Source of the DNA: Ectobacillus funiculus
Lineage (GTDB): Bacteria > Bacillota > Bacilli > Bacillales > Bacillaceae_G
Direction: 5' to 3' (one strand)
Length of the DNA stretch: 64,000 bases
NCBI RefSeq assembly: GCF_042429435.1
Contig: NZ_JBHMAF010000194.1
Each line of letters begins with the position of its first letter. The first letter of the stretch is position 1. The notes under the pieces were generated by a model. That model was not told the origin of the DNA. It worked only from the letters and a program-made list of their open reading frames with translations, and searched no databases. Shown here one piece after another: positions 52,335-61,796 of this stretch. The position numbers and the translations under genes are program-made.

Positions 52335-52519
52335 AGGCAGGGGCTTTCACTGTTCCAGGCGACGGTGGTATCGAGTTTGCGGAAGTGTTTACAACACTTG
52401 CAGCTTCTGGTTATAAAGGTTGGTTTGTTGTTGAGGCTGAACAGGATCCAGTATTAGCAAATCCTCTTGCATATGCGTTAAAGGCTCGCCGCTATATTAG
52501 CGAAAAAACAGGATTGTAA
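52335..52519 (+). pseudogene. iolE: C-terminal fragment of iolE (inosose dehydratase)
   Basis: Immediately after the iolG stop, another frame reads AGAFTVPGDGGIEFAEVF and then YKGWFVVEAEQDPVLANPLA to a natural stop. This is the last 60 residues or so of IolE. No start or N-terminal part is present, so a deletion fused the iolG end to the iolE tail. Confidence 0.85.
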
Positions 52520-52550
52520 TCACAGTACTCACGTTGTTGAGAAATGAAGT

Positions 52551-52597
52551 AGTCCATAAAAATCCCGAAATTTAGGATTTTTATGGACTATCTTTCT
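52551..52597 (+). terminator. Terminator of the iolG unit
   Basis: AGTCCATAAAAATCC pairs with GGATTTTTATGGACT, followed by ATCTTTCTT. Confidence 0.8.
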
Positions 52598-52675
52598 TAC
52601 AGTGACATAAAAGAAACGCGGCTAAAGCTTGCGCACGTTCTTTTAGGTACTAAAATTTAAATTGTTAAGGCGAGC

Positions 52676-53935
52676 TTATGGCTCCATTCTTTTCAAACGA
52701 TCAAATAACAGCCCGTCCGTTCTTGGGTTTTCCCCAAGGACAAAATCCTTCATGTAATAGGAGACGTACTGACCGTAACGGGAAGAAGTGTGACGAAGCA
52801 GCTCATCTATAGCGTAACAGCCGGTTGGTAATGAATCGAGCATTAATGAGGAGATTGCTCCGTAAACACCGCATGCAACTTGAAAGTACGTGGCGTTTGT
52901 GTGATAGCGCTCATATATCGCACTGCTGTTAAGCATATTGTACATAAAACGTTCTTTATCATTGTATACGAGCAAAACACCGACGAGATCGGCACCGGCT
53001 AATTCGTTTTGGTCTGGCAGAAGCATTTTACGTGGGTAGCTCCATAGGGCGTCAGAGTTTCTTAGATTACTCCGAACAATATTCGTTGTATGGTCGTTTA
53101 TTCTATAAAGAAAGCCAACCTCTCCATTGAACCATTGACCTAAGCTAATCACCTCTTCATGCGGCATCAGGCAGCCATGAAATTGAATATTTCCTAACGT
53201 CACTTTAAATTCTTGAGCATATACATCGTCATGCAACATAACGGGAATCTGCTGTTTCATAAAGAGTGGATAATTGAGGACTGCTTCATCAAGGAATCCT
53301 TCAGGAGACCATGTTGTGTAAATTGTATCTTCCTGAACTAGGTTTGTATCTTTATAAAAGGTTGTATCTTGTTCCACGATGTAGCAGGCGAGGGGAGTTT
53401 CTTCAGGAGATTGCTCCATGAGATGCACTGCCATCCATTGCACAACTCCAGGGTTCATGCCAGAGCCAATAATGCTTGTTGTGTTTTGGAAGGCTTCCTT
53501 TTTTTCTATAAAACTACGGTAGCGTTCTAGGAGTCCAAATCGTGCAGTTGCCTCATTTTCATCTGCAGATTCTAAAGCAGTGCTAATATAGTGAGCTCCG
53601 AACTCATCACAGCAAGATAGCATTTGAACGGTATCGGCTCTGGATGCGTCTATTACAATGGCTGGCCCAGTGGTTTGCAGATGCTTGCGGAATACAGCTA
53701 AATCAGATAAATCAATCTCGTGCAGAATGAGCTTGTCCGAGAGTACGCTGCAAAATCCTTCGTAATATGCTCTTGGTTTTTGTTTGATATCAATCAAATG
53801 AATCTTGCAATGTTTGATATAAGAATGAATTGGATCCTGTTCATCTTGTGCGGCTTGATTTAAAAGGGAGAGGATTGCTTTTGCAGCCCCGCCGCCGCTT
53901 CCAAGTAATGAAAGTGTAAGTTGAGATTGTGTCAT
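52676..53935 (-). CDS. Saccharopine dehydrogenase-like protein (homospermidine synthase-like)
   Basis: 419 aa. The Rossmann motif SLLGSGGGAAKAIL is near residue 9, followed by VIDASRAD and GSGMNPGVVQWMAVHLM, with a long C-terminal domain. This pattern fits the saccharopine dehydrogenase/homospermidine synthase superfamily, NAD(P)-dependent enzymes acting on amino acid or polyamine imines. AGGAGGTGAAACAACA precedes the ATG. It is downstream of the molybdopterin oxidoreductase, but a terminator separates them. The true substrate is unknown. Confidence 0.75.
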   Translation of the reverse strand: MTQSQLTLSLLGSGGGAAKAILSLLNQAAQDEQDPIHSYIKHCKIHLIDIKQKPRAYYEGFCSVLSDKLILHEIDLSDLAVFRKHLQTTGPAIVIDASRADTVQMLSCCDEFGAHYISTALESADENEATARFGLLERYRSFIEKKEAFQNTTSIIGSGMNPGVVQWMAVHLMEQSPEETPLACYIVEQDTTFYKDTNLVQEDTIYTTWSPEGFLDEAVLNYPLFMKQQIPVMLHDDVYAQEFKVTLGNIQFHGCLMPHEEVISLGQWFNGEVGFLYRINDHTTNIVRSNLRNSDALWSYPRKMLLPDQNELAGADLVGVLLVYNDKERFMYNMLNSSAIYERYHTNATYFQVACGVYGAISSLMLDSLPTGCYAIDELLRHTSSRYGQYVSYYMKDFVLGENPRTDGLLFDRLKRMEP

Positions 53936-54078
53936 TGTTGTTTCACCTCCTATTTTCTATATATATATTCGATAGAAGAGAAAGTGCTTGTTCGTTTATA
54001 CTAACTCTACTTTTAAAATTTTTAAGAAGGTATTTTCAGCTAAGAAGCAATTCAATACTAGCTTTATAAAAATAAGAG

Positions 54079-54119
54079 GCCTGCATCCAAAAGGGGCTGT
54101 GTACCTTTTGAATGCAGGC
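54079..54119 (-). terminator. Terminator of the molybdopterin oxidoreductase gene
   Basis: GCCTGCATCCAAAAGG pairs with CCTTTTGAATGCAGGC (one mismatch). On the minus strand TTATTTTTAT follows. Confidence 0.8.
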
Positions 54120-54187
54120 TTAAAATATCATGTACATGCTAAAGAAACCTAGCAGTTCTATCAATAGAGTTATCACCCGTTTTGAAA

Positions 54188-56221
54188 CTATGCTTTTTCC
54201 ACCTCTACTGTCCCAGAGAAGAACGTAGCCCCATTGGCAATATCAGAAAGTGCATCAGGTGTTAGAGTGTTGACAGAAATATAGCCGAGCTCTTCATCCT
54301 CCCACCAAAGACCTTGTGTGACAGCTACTCCTGGCAGAACTGCTTGGCCAACACTTGCAAAGAGCCTGCAGGAGCCGCGGTCGTTCCATATTTTTACGAT
54401 GTCTCCGTTTTGGATGCCGCGTGATTGTGCATCTTCTACATTTAAGTAGATAACAGGCCGTCCTTCCAGTTTTTGCAGCTTCGGCAGGTTTGCCAAACTC
54501 GTATTTAAAAATTGATGATTTGGTCCCGGCACGAAGCGAAGCGGATATTTGGAATCCTGTAATGGAACGTGAGCAGGGAGAGGGGAAAGACCTTGCTGCT
54601 CTAACGACTCTGAAAATAATTCAATTTTTCCTGATGGGGTTGGCGGATTTTGATAAGCTGGCGCTATCTGGTTTGTTTGGGCACGCAGCCATTTATTTTG
54701 ACGCAAACCTTCGTACGTAATGCCAAGCAAATGCGGGTTGCGTGGATTGTCCAGCGCCTGACGAATCATATCCTCCTCCGAGTCTTGAAAGCAGGCTTCT
54801 TCAAAGTCCATAAGTGCTGCTAACTCTTTAAATAATGTAAAGTTTGATTTTGCCTCACCCTGCGGCTGTAACACAGGTTCATTTAACATAATGTATAAAT
54901 GCCAGTAGGATGAATATAAATCGAGGTTTTCAAACGAGCTCGTCGCCGGTAATACAAGATCAGCATATTTGGCTGTATCCGTCATAAAGAGCTCATGTAC
55001 AACGGTGAATAAATCATCACGCAGCAAGCCGTTCCGGACCTTTGTTTGCTCGGGCGCAACCTGTGCGGGATTACAATTATAGATGAACAGCGCCTTCACA
55101 GGGGGTTCGGCTATCTCTAAAAGTGCACGGCCTAGCTGATTCATATTAATTATGCGAGGTGCTGGCTGGGGCATTAAATCCGGCCGCTCTAGCAGAAAGC
55201 TGTTAAAGGAGCTGAATGAACTATTCCCCTTTACTGCACCGCCGCCTAGATGAGCCCACTGTCCTGTTAAAGCAGGAAGGCAGGAAATTGCACGAACAAT
55301 CATTCCGCCGTTATCGTGATGCTGCAATCCATTACCAATCCGGATGAAAGATGGTGTCGTTGTTCCGTATAGACGGGCGAGCTTTTTTATATCCTCTACG
55401 CTAACGCCAGTCAGAGCACTTACCTTTTCTGGTGTATAGTCCCGAGCTTGTTCACGGAGCTGTTCAAATCCGACTGTGTAGGCATCAATGAAGGCCTTGT
55501 CTAATAGATTTTCTTCTATTAAGATGTGCATGATGCCGAGCGCCAGTGCTGCATCTGTTCCTGGCAGAATTGGGATAAACCAATCTCCCCATTTAGCAGT
55601 TCGATTTTCGTGCACATCAATCACAACAATTTTTGCGCCGTTTTTTCGTGCTTCCGTTAGGAACATGGCTTGATGCATATTTGTGCTGAGCAGATTGCAG
55701 CCCCAAATGATGATAAGCTTGCTGTGAACCGTATCTTCTGGGTCAACCCCTGCGCTTTTCCCCATTGTATATACATACCCTGTAGACCCGGCGGCATTGC
55801 AAATACTCCGTTCTAGCTGACTCACACCAAGACGGTGAAAGAACCGGCGATCCATTCCTTCTGTATTAATTACTCCCATATTGCCGTAGAAACTGTATGG
55901 CAATATTGCTTCTGCTCCATATTCATCGATAATGGCAGTGAATTTTTCTTTTATTTCTGCGTACGCTTCTTCCCAGGAAATTCGTTTGAATGTCCCTTCT
56001 CCTTTTGCTCCAACCCGTTTTAATGGATATAACAAGCGGTCAGGATGGTGAACTTTGTCCGGTGTATGGCGCACTTTATGGCAAATCACACCCTTTGTAA
56101 CAGGATGCTCAGGATTTCCTGTAACTTTCACTATTTTTTCATCAATCTTTTCTACAATAAGACTGCACGTATCGGGACAGTCAAGAGAACAGACAGATAC
56201 GAGCCGTTCTATGTTACTCAA
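54188..56221 (-). CDS. Molybdopterin-dependent oxidoreductase (YyaE-like, DMSO reductase family)
   Basis: 677 aa, close to the length of B. subtilis YyaE. The N-terminal [4Fe-4S] site is CSLDCPDTCSL plus VICHK. Cofactor-binding blocks follow: SICNAAGSTGYVYTMG, IIIWGCNLLSTNMHQ, NGLQHHDNGG and the C-terminal dinucleotide domain with GPNHQFLNTSLANLP and IWNDRGSCRLFA. No twin-arginine signal or partner subunit is present, so it is probably cytoplasmic. The TTG start follows AGGAGGAG. Its substrate is unknown. Confidence 0.85.
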   Translation of the reverse strand: MSNIERLVSVCSLDCPDTCSLIVEKIDEKIVKVTGNPEHPVTKGVICHKVRHTPDKVHHPDRLLYPLKRVGAKGEGTFKRISWEEAYAEIKEKFTAIIDEYGAEAILPYSFYGNMGVINTEGMDRRFFHRLGVSQLERSICNAAGSTGYVYTMGKSAGVDPEDTVHSKLIIIWGCNLLSTNMHQAMFLTEARKNGAKIVVIDVHENRTAKWGDWFIPILPGTDAALALGIMHILIEENLLDKAFIDAYTVGFEQLREQARDYTPEKVSALTGVSVEDIKKLARLYGTTTPSFIRIGNGLQHHDNGGMIVRAISCLPALTGQWAHLGGGAVKGNSSFSSFNSFLLERPDLMPQPAPRIINMNQLGRALLEIAEPPVKALFIYNCNPAQVAPEQTKVRNGLLRDDLFTVVHELFMTDTAKYADLVLPATSSFENLDLYSSYWHLYIMLNEPVLQPQGEAKSNFTLFKELAALMDFEEACFQDSEEDMIRQALDNPRNPHLLGITYEGLRQNKWLRAQTNQIAPAYQNPPTPSGKIELFSESLEQQGLSPLPAHVPLQDSKYPLRFVPGPNHQFLNTSLANLPKLQKLEGRPVIYLNVEDAQSRGIQNGDIVKIWNDRGSCRLFASVGQAVLPGVAVTQGLWWEDEELGYISVNTLTPDALSDIANGATFFSGTVEVEKA

Positions 56222-56439
56222 TATTTCTCCTCCTCAGCAGCAATGTGTAACAACATTATAAAGCAGAGTGGAAGGAAACGAAATATTTTAGATGTCCATG
56301 AGAAAGGTACTTTTAGGAAATAGCAAGAAGCGCGTTTCCAAAAGGTTTGAAGCAGGAGGGTGAATGGAAAGGCAGCAAATATGTGAGCAAGGCAATAACA
56401 ATAAAACAAAAAAGTGAAGGACAGAAGGGAGAAGGGATT

Positions 56440-57429
56440 TTGAAAAAATGGATTGTTATTATCATTCTATTAGTCGGTGCAGTCGGAGGTGGTACGTGGT
56501 ACTTCTTCAAGGGAAGTTCAACACCGGTACAAGCTGTACAAGCGTCAACAGCAACTGTACAAAAAGGAAAAATGGAGGTGCATGTAAGCGGCTCTGGTTC
56601 GCTTGAATCTGTAACAAACGCAGACATTACAGCAGCGGCAAGTGATACAGTTGATGAAGTGCTTGTATCTGCAGGAGATGTAGTAGCTGCGGGACAAGAG
56701 CTTGTTACATTTACAGGTGATACAGATCCAATTACAGCTCCAGCAGCAGGTACGATTACCGCTATAAATGTGGCAGCCGGCGACAAAGTACAAGAAGGAA
56801 AAGTTGTAGCACATATTACAAATTATAATGACTTACAGGTTGTAGTTGGTGTAGATGAGCTTGATATTTCTAAGGTTGCAGTTGGACAAACAGCAACAGT
56901 AGCCGTAAGTGCATTTGAGGATACAGACTATACAGGAACAGTAACAGCAGTAGCGAATGAAGGAACAGCTTCTAATGGTGTATCAACATTTGATGTAACC
57001 GTGCATCTAGACAAATCTGACAATCTGAAAATCGGTATGACAGCAGAAGCGAGCATTTTAACACAAAGCAAAGACGGCGTATTATACGTACCAATTGAAG
57101 CAGTACGCACACGAGGAGATCAAAAATTTGTTTTAACGGGCGAAGCATCAACAACAGCTTCTGAATCATCTAGTAATACAAATGCACAAGCAGCTGCTTC
57201 TCAAAAAACAGTGCAAACAGGTATTAGCAATGACACATATGTGGAGATTACAGAAGGCTTAACAGAAGGTGAAACCGTACAATTGCCTGCAGTTAAATCA
57301 TCTTCTTCAACAAATGCGCAGCAAGGTCAAGGTATGATGATGGGCGGCTTTGGAGGTAACGGTAATATGGGTAGCGGAATGGGAGGATTTAACAGACAAC
57401 AAGGTACAAACGGGGGGGGAACGAGATAA
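56440..57429 (+). CDS. Efflux periplasmic-adaptor-type protein (MacA/YknX-like)
   Basis: About 329 aa. An N-terminal TM anchor (KKWIVIIILLVGAVGGGTWYF), a lipoyl/barrel-sandwich domain (VSAGDVVAAGQELVTF, APAAGTITAINVAAGDKV), a beta-barrel and an unusual Gly/Met/Asn-rich tail (MMMGGFGGNGNMGSGMGG). AAGGGAGAAGGG favours the TTG at 56440; the frame extends upstream to 56347. It should couple to the ATPase and permease that follow. Confidence 0.85.
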   Translation: MKKWIVIIILLVGAVGGGTWYFFKGSSTPVQAVQASTATVQKGKMEVHVSGSGSLESVTNADITAAASDTVDEVLVSAGDVVAAGQELVTFTGDTDPITAPAAGTITAINVAAGDKVQEGKVVAHITNYNDLQVVVGVDELDISKVAVGQTATVAVSAFEDTDYTGTVTAVANEGTASNGVSTFDVTVHLDKSDNLKIGMTAEASILTQSKDGVLYVPIEAVRTRGDQKFVLTGEASTTASESSSNTNAQAAASQKTVQTGISNDTYVEITEGLTEGETVQLPAVKSSSSTNAQQGQGMMMGGFGGNGNMGSGMGGFNRQQGTNGGGTR

Positions 57430-57430
57430 C

Positions 57431-58189
57431 GTGACACAGCCTATTATTAGAATCGAAAAAATGATCAAAAAGTATGAGCTAGGTGGGGAGATCGTGATGG
57501 CGCTAAATGAAGCGTCACTCACGGTTCAAAAGGGTGATTTCGTATCGATCATGGGTCCGTCCGGTTCAGGAAAATCAACATTTATGAATATGATTGGCTG
57601 CCTAGACCGACCTGACTCAGGACATTATTTTCTTGACGGAGAAGAGGTTGAGAAAATGAATGATAGTCAACTGGCCGAGGTACGAAACAACAAAATTGGC
57701 TTTATCTTTCAAAACTTCAACCTGTTAACAAAACTTACAGCGTTTGAAAATGTAGAGCTACCGCTTTTATATCGCGGTGTTTCAACGAAGGAAAGACAAA
57801 ATATAATTTATGAGTGTTTAGATAAGGTTGGCTTGCGTGATCGTGCACATCATTTACCAACACAATTATCAGGAGGACAGCAGCAGCGTGTGGCAATTGC
57901 CCGCGCGCTTGCTGGCAATCCGCCGATTTTGCTTGCCGATGAGCCGACTGGTGCATTAGATAGCAAAACGAGCAAGGAGATTATGAAGGTTATGCAGGAT
58001 TTAAATGAACAAGGCCACACGATTGTATTAATTACGCATGACCCCGAGGTTGCGCTGCAGGCAAAGCGCAGAGTTCGTATCCAAGATGGACAGCTATTTG
58101 AAGAAAAGCGGCTAACAGAGGTTGGAGGTGAGTTACTTGGGTTTGACACAATCTATCAAAATGGCAATGCGCAGTATCAAGAGCAATAA
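57431..58189 (+). CDS. MacB/YknY-type ABC transporter ATP-binding protein
   Basis: 252 aa. Walker A GPSGSGKST, Q-loop FIFQNFNLL, signature LSGGQQQRVAIARAL, Walker B ILLADEPTGALDS and H-loop ITHD. The GTG at 57431 lies two bases after the adaptor stop, after a GGGGGGGAA ribosome site. The C-terminus extends about 20 residues beyond the usual end and overlaps the permease gene by 53 bases. Confidence 0.92.
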   Translation: MTQPIIRIEKMIKKYELGGEIVMALNEASLTVQKGDFVSIMGPSGSGKSTFMNMIGCLDRPDSGHYFLDGEEVEKMNDSQLAEVRNNKIGFIFQNFNLLTKLTAFENVELPLLYRGVSTKERQNIIYECLDKVGLRDRAHHLPTQLSGGQQQRVAIARALAGNPPILLADEPTGALDSKTSKEIMKVMQDLNEQGHTIVLITHDPEVALQAKRRVRIQDGQLFEEKRLTEVGGELLGFDTIYQNGNAQYQEQ

Positions 58190-59306
58190 GCTGCGCGCCT
58201 TTCTTACAATGCTCGGTATTATTATTGGTGTTTCTTCTGTAATTGTACTTGTTGCGATTGGGCAGGGATCGAGTAAATCAGTAACAGATCAAATTAATAG
58301 TCTTGGAACAAATTTACTTACTGTCAATATTATTAGCACAGATGAGGTCAAGCTCAAGTTAGATGATGTAGATCAGTTTGCGGGGCTAAACGGTGTTTCA
58401 GCTGCTGCCCCAGCTGTATCAGGGCGTGTAACAGTGAAAAATGGGAAAACATCCACACAAGTGTCGTTAACAGGAACAACGGAGGCGTATCAAACGATTC
58501 GCGATCTGACAGTGAGCCAAGGGCGCTTTGTAACAGATATGGATGTGGAGTACAGACAGAAAATTGTTGTACTTGGGGCAATGACAGCACAAACGCTGTT
58601 CGGGGCTTCTGAACCAGTCGGGCAGTCAATCAAGGTAAATGGAACATCCTACAAGGTTGTCGGTGTTCTTGAATCAAAAGGCAGCTCGCTTGGCCAATCG
58701 GGAGACTCTACGATTATCATGCCGATTAGCACGGCGCAGCGTGTGACTCAAAGTACATCGATTCAAACAGTATATATACAAGCAACGGATGCAGACACAC
58801 TTACATTCGCTCAAATGCAAACAAATCGATTATTAGCGAATCTGTTTCCTGATAAATCTGACAGCTACAGTGTAGTGAATCAACAGGATGTTATGAATAC
58901 GATGAGCTCCGTATCAGGCACAATGACGCTGCTGCTCGGAGGGATTGCAAGTATCTCCTTGTTAGTAGGCGGTATTGGCATTATGAACATTATGCTCGTA
59001 TCCGTTTCTGAGAGAACGAAGGAAATTGGGATTCGAAAAGCAATTGGTGCGAAGCGAAAGCACATTTTGCTGCAGTTTTTAATTGAAGCAGTTGTATTAA
59101 GCGCAATGGGAGGCTTAATCGGAGTGGGATTAGGACTTCTCATTACAAAGATTCTCGCTGCTGCCGCAAGCATGACAGTTGTTTACTCTACAAATGTAAT
59201 GCTGCTAGCCTTTTTATTCTCTCTTGTTGTGGGAGTTATTTTTGGAGTATTCCCAGCGAATAAAGCATCGAAGCTGCATCCAATTCAAGCGCTTCGACAT
59301 GGATAA
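58137..59306 (+). CDS. MacB/YknZ-type ABC permease
   Basis: About 389 aa. TM1 is near residues 22-43 (LRAFLTMLGIIIGVSSVIVLVAIG), then a MacB periplasmic core domain (to about 265) and three C-terminal TM segments with the FtsX block IMNIMLVSVSERTKEIGIRKAIGA. GGAGGTGAG at 58124 supports the TTG at 58137. With the two preceding genes it forms a tripartite exporter or mechanotransducer for peptides or antibiotics. A terminator follows. Confidence 0.9.
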   Translation: MGLTQSIKMAMRSIKSNKLRAFLTMLGIIIGVSSVIVLVAIGQGSSKSVTDQINSLGTNLLTVNIISTDEVKLKLDDVDQFAGLNGVSAAAPAVSGRVTVKNGKTSTQVSLTGTTEAYQTIRDLTVSQGRFVTDMDVEYRQKIVVLGAMTAQTLFGASEPVGQSIKVNGTSYKVVGVLESKGSSLGQSGDSTIIMPISTAQRVTQSTSIQTVYIQATDADTLTFAQMQTNRLLANLFPDKSDSYSVVNQQDVMNTMSSVSGTMTLLLGGIASISLLVGGIGIMNIMLVSVSERTKEIGIRKAIGAKRKHILLQFLIEAVVLSAMGGLIGVGLGLLITKILAAAASMTVVYSTNVMLLAFLFSLVVGVIFGVFPANKASKLHPIQALRHG

Positions 59307-59308
59307 CT

Positions 59309-59350
59309 AAGAAAAACGAAGTATTTGCCGGTGCATTACTTCGTTTTCTT
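59309..59350 (+). terminator. Terminator of the exporter operon
   Basis: AAGAAAAACGAAGTA pairs with TACTTCGTTTTCTT (one unpaired base) around a 12-base loop. Confidence 0.75.
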
Positions 59351-59379
59351 GCTTTTGCTAGACAACGATTTTTCACACT

Positions 59380-59509
59380 GTAGGAAAGGATAAATGTCTA
59401 GCTAGAAGCGAATTCGACGTAGTCGGAAATGTTAGGAATACAGGATAAGGGCAACTACGGCTCTGTCTTCGCCCAAGAGCAGAGCTCGCTAATCGGCGAG
59501 TTTTCTTTA
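59380..59509 (+). repeat. Dispersed repeat, copy C (full length)
   Basis: Head GTAGGAAAGGATAAATGTC, preceded by TTTTTCACACT. It continues TAGCTAGAAGCGAATTCGAC, GTTAGGAATACAGGATAAGG, CTGTCTTCGCCCAAGAGCAG and ends AATCGGCGAGTTTTCTTTA. Clearly the same element as copy B. Confidence 0.8.
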
Positions 59510-59665
59510 ACGTAAAGTGATTAGATTGCTATTCCTCCAACTCTAAGGATACTCTTCTCCTCTTTTTAGACAATTCTGTATAAGCATAACAGGTCTTTCA
59601 CCTTTTTTTCATTAAAACTTGTTAGTATAATGAAAGAATGTACGTCTAAAAAGGAGAGATTTTGG

Positions 59666-60340
59666 ATGAATATACTTTTGGCAGAAGATGATGTGCGTCT
59701 TGGTGAACTTGTTGTTCATATGTTAAAGAAAAAAGGCGGCTATCAAGTAGATTGGGTGCAAGAGGGCGGAGATGCTTATGATTACGCAAAATCTTCTCAT
59801 TATGATATATTGATTTTAGATTGGATGATGCCGGGCGGAGCTGGTACAGATGTATGTCGTCGCTTACGTAAAGACGGTTATTCAGGGGCTATTTTAATGC
59901 TCACGGCAAAGGATACGGTGGAGGATCGTGTAGAGGGGTTGGATGCCGGTGCTGATGATTATTTAGTAAAGCCATTTGAACTTGCTGAGCTGTTGGCACG
60001 ACTTCGAGCGTTAACGCGTAGAGCGTATGTGCCGATTGTAGGCAACTGTGTTTCTCTTGGTTCGTTTGAGCTGGATCGGACAAACCGTGTGATTCGTCAG
60101 AGAGAAGAAGAAATCTTGCTTAGCCCTCGTGAATTTGGTTTGCTTGATTTGCTAGTGCAGAATAAAGGACAAGTATTGCCTCGTGAACTCATTTTAGATC
60201 GTGTATGGGGATATGATGCGGATGTATCATTGAAGATTGTGGATGCTACCGTGAAATTGCTGAGAAAAAAGCTTGATGTATTTGGACAACAGGATGTAAT
60301 CCAAAGCATCCGCGGGGTGGGGTACAAAATTGAAGATTAA
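59666..60340 (+). CDS. OmpR-family response regulator
   Basis: 224 aa. The receiver domain has LLAEDDVRLG, the phospho-Asp in ILILDWMMPG and the Lys in YLVKPFELAE. The C-terminal winged helix has LSPREFGLLDLLVQNKGQVL and IRGVGYKIED. AAAGGAGAG supports the ATG at 59666 rather than 59630. The kinase overlaps its 3' end. The exporter upstream is a plausible target by proximity only. Confidence 0.93.
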   Translation: MNILLAEDDVRLGELVVHMLKKKGGYQVDWVQEGGDAYDYAKSSHYDILILDWMMPGGAGTDVCRRLRKDGYSGAILMLTAKDTVEDRVEGLDAGADDYLVKPFELAELLARLRALTRRAYVPIVGNCVSLGSFELDRTNRVIRQREEEILLSPREFGLLDLLVQNKGQVLPRELILDRVWGYDADVSLKIVDATVKLLRKKLDVFGQQDVIQSIRGVGYKIED

Positions 60341-61718
60341 AAGCTATTTTCAAAAGTTTCTTTCAGGAAAGGATGTATTCTCCCGAACCCAAAATCGCCT
60401 CACACTGCTATACAGCGGGGTTCTAGTGCTGTTCCTCGTTCTATTCATTGCGGTGGTGTACGCACTATTATATAACATCATATTCACACAGCAAGAAAGG
60501 CAAATGAAAGAACTGGCCAAAAGAGAGATTAATGTTATTCAAGATGAATTTATTCAAAAGAAGAAAGCTTCAAGACCTGGTTCAGTTGATGAGAATGTGA
60601 TTATTTCGAATGACAGCCTGTTGTTTTATTATGTAGTAGGCAAAAATGATGAAGTTTTGGTCGGAGATGAGTCGATACGTTGGATGCAGTCCAATTTGCT
60701 GGAAACCTTGCGGGACTGGGAGCCGTCCAAAGAAGAGGTTCGCTATACAGATGTAAAGGTAAACCTTCCGGAAGTGGGAAAAGAACGACATATCGAATTT
60801 GAGAAAAATCGTACGATGCACATTATGATGGTAGGGCGTCCTGTCTATTACGAAAATGAAGTTGTAGGAAGGCTTTACATTGGAAAAGATGTATCGGTAC
60901 AACAAAAAATATTCCAGTGGGTCATCTTTGTTCTTGGAGGAATTGGTCTTTTATTTTTTATCGTTGCTTTAGCTATCAGTCATTTTTTATCAAAACGAAC
61001 GATGATTCCAATTGCGAATGCTTTCGCAAGGCAAAGGGAGTTTGTGGCGGATGCTTCGCATGAGTTGCGCACGCCTTTAAGTGTTTTGTTATCATCTATT
61101 GATACATTGGAGATGGAGGAGACAATTGAAGAAGATCCGTTTTCCCGTAATGTTTTAGGAAATATGAAGGATGAAGTAAAACGAATGGCCAACCTAATTG
61201 GTGATTTGCTTACATTGGCGCGATCGGATTCAGGTACGCTAGAAGTACGTCGGGATTCGTTTGAGTTTCGTACACATGCCGACACGATTGTTAAATCATT
61301 AGAGCCGATTGCTGCTGCTAAAAATATCAGTCTTCAATTTCATGCGTTTTCTGATATCCATTTATATGCAGACTTGGAAAAATTGAAGCAGTTGCTTTAC
61401 ATTTTGTTGGATAACGCGATTAAATACACGCCAAATAATGGTTTGGTACAATTAAGCTTATCTACGGAAGGTACGGAGCAAAATAAAATGTTTATTATGC
61501 AGGTTCGAGATACAGGAGTAGGGATTCCGCCAGAGGATTGTGACAAGGTATTTGATCGCTTTTATCGAGTCGATAAATCGCGCGCAAGGCAAATGGGCGG
61601 ACACGGACTCGGATTATCCATTGCAAAATGGATTGTGGATGCCCATCAAGGAACCATTCATGTAACAAGCAAGTTAAACGAAGGAAGTACATTTATCGTT
61701 CGAATCCCTGTGAAGTAA
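60330..61718 (+). CDS. HAMP-type sensor histidine kinase
   Basis: 462 aa. TM1 is near residues 25-48, an extracellular domain of about 140 residues, TM2 near 193-215, then the His box FVADASHELRTPLSVLLSS and HATPase motifs LLDNAIKYTPNNG, VRDTGVGIPPED and GLGLSIAKWIVDAHQG. The TTG start overlaps the regulator by 11 bases, so translation is coupled. Confidence 0.93.
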   Translation: MKIKSYFQKFLSGKDVFSRTQNRLTLLYSGVLVLFLVLFIAVVYALLYNIIFTQQERQMKELAKREINVIQDEFIQKKKASRPGSVDENVIISNDSLLFYYVVGKNDEVLVGDESIRWMQSNLLETLRDWEPSKEEVRYTDVKVNLPEVGKERHIEFEKNRTMHIMMVGRPVYYENEVVGRLYIGKDVSVQQKIFQWVIFVLGGIGLLFFIVALAISHFLSKRTMIPIANAFARQREFVADASHELRTPLSVLLSSIDTLEMEETIEEDPFSRNVLGNMKDEVKRMANLIGDLLTLARSDSGTLEVRRDSFEFRTHADTIVKSLEPIAAAKNISLQFHAFSDIHLYADLEKLKQLLYILLDNAIKYTPNNGLVQLSLSTEGTEQNKMFIMQVRDTGVGIPPEDCDKVFDRFYRVDKSRARQMGGHGLGLSIAKWIVDAHQGTIHVTSKLNEGSTFIVRIPVK

Positions 61719-61760
61719 ACGGAGCTCGATAGTTACAATACAACAATATGGTAGGACATA

Positions 61761-61792
61761 AACTCTCCAACAATTCAGTTGGAGAGTTTTTA
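61761..61792 (+). terminator. Terminator of the two-component system
   Basis: AACTCTCCAAC pairs perfectly with GTTGGAGAGTT around AATTCA, followed by TTT. Confidence 0.85.
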
Positions 61793-61796
61793 CATT

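Noticed and set aside
56347..56439. Longer N-terminus of the MacA-like adaptor from the upstream TTG
   Set aside because: The extension is charged and lies before the natural TM anchor, while the TTG at 56440 has a strong ribosome site.
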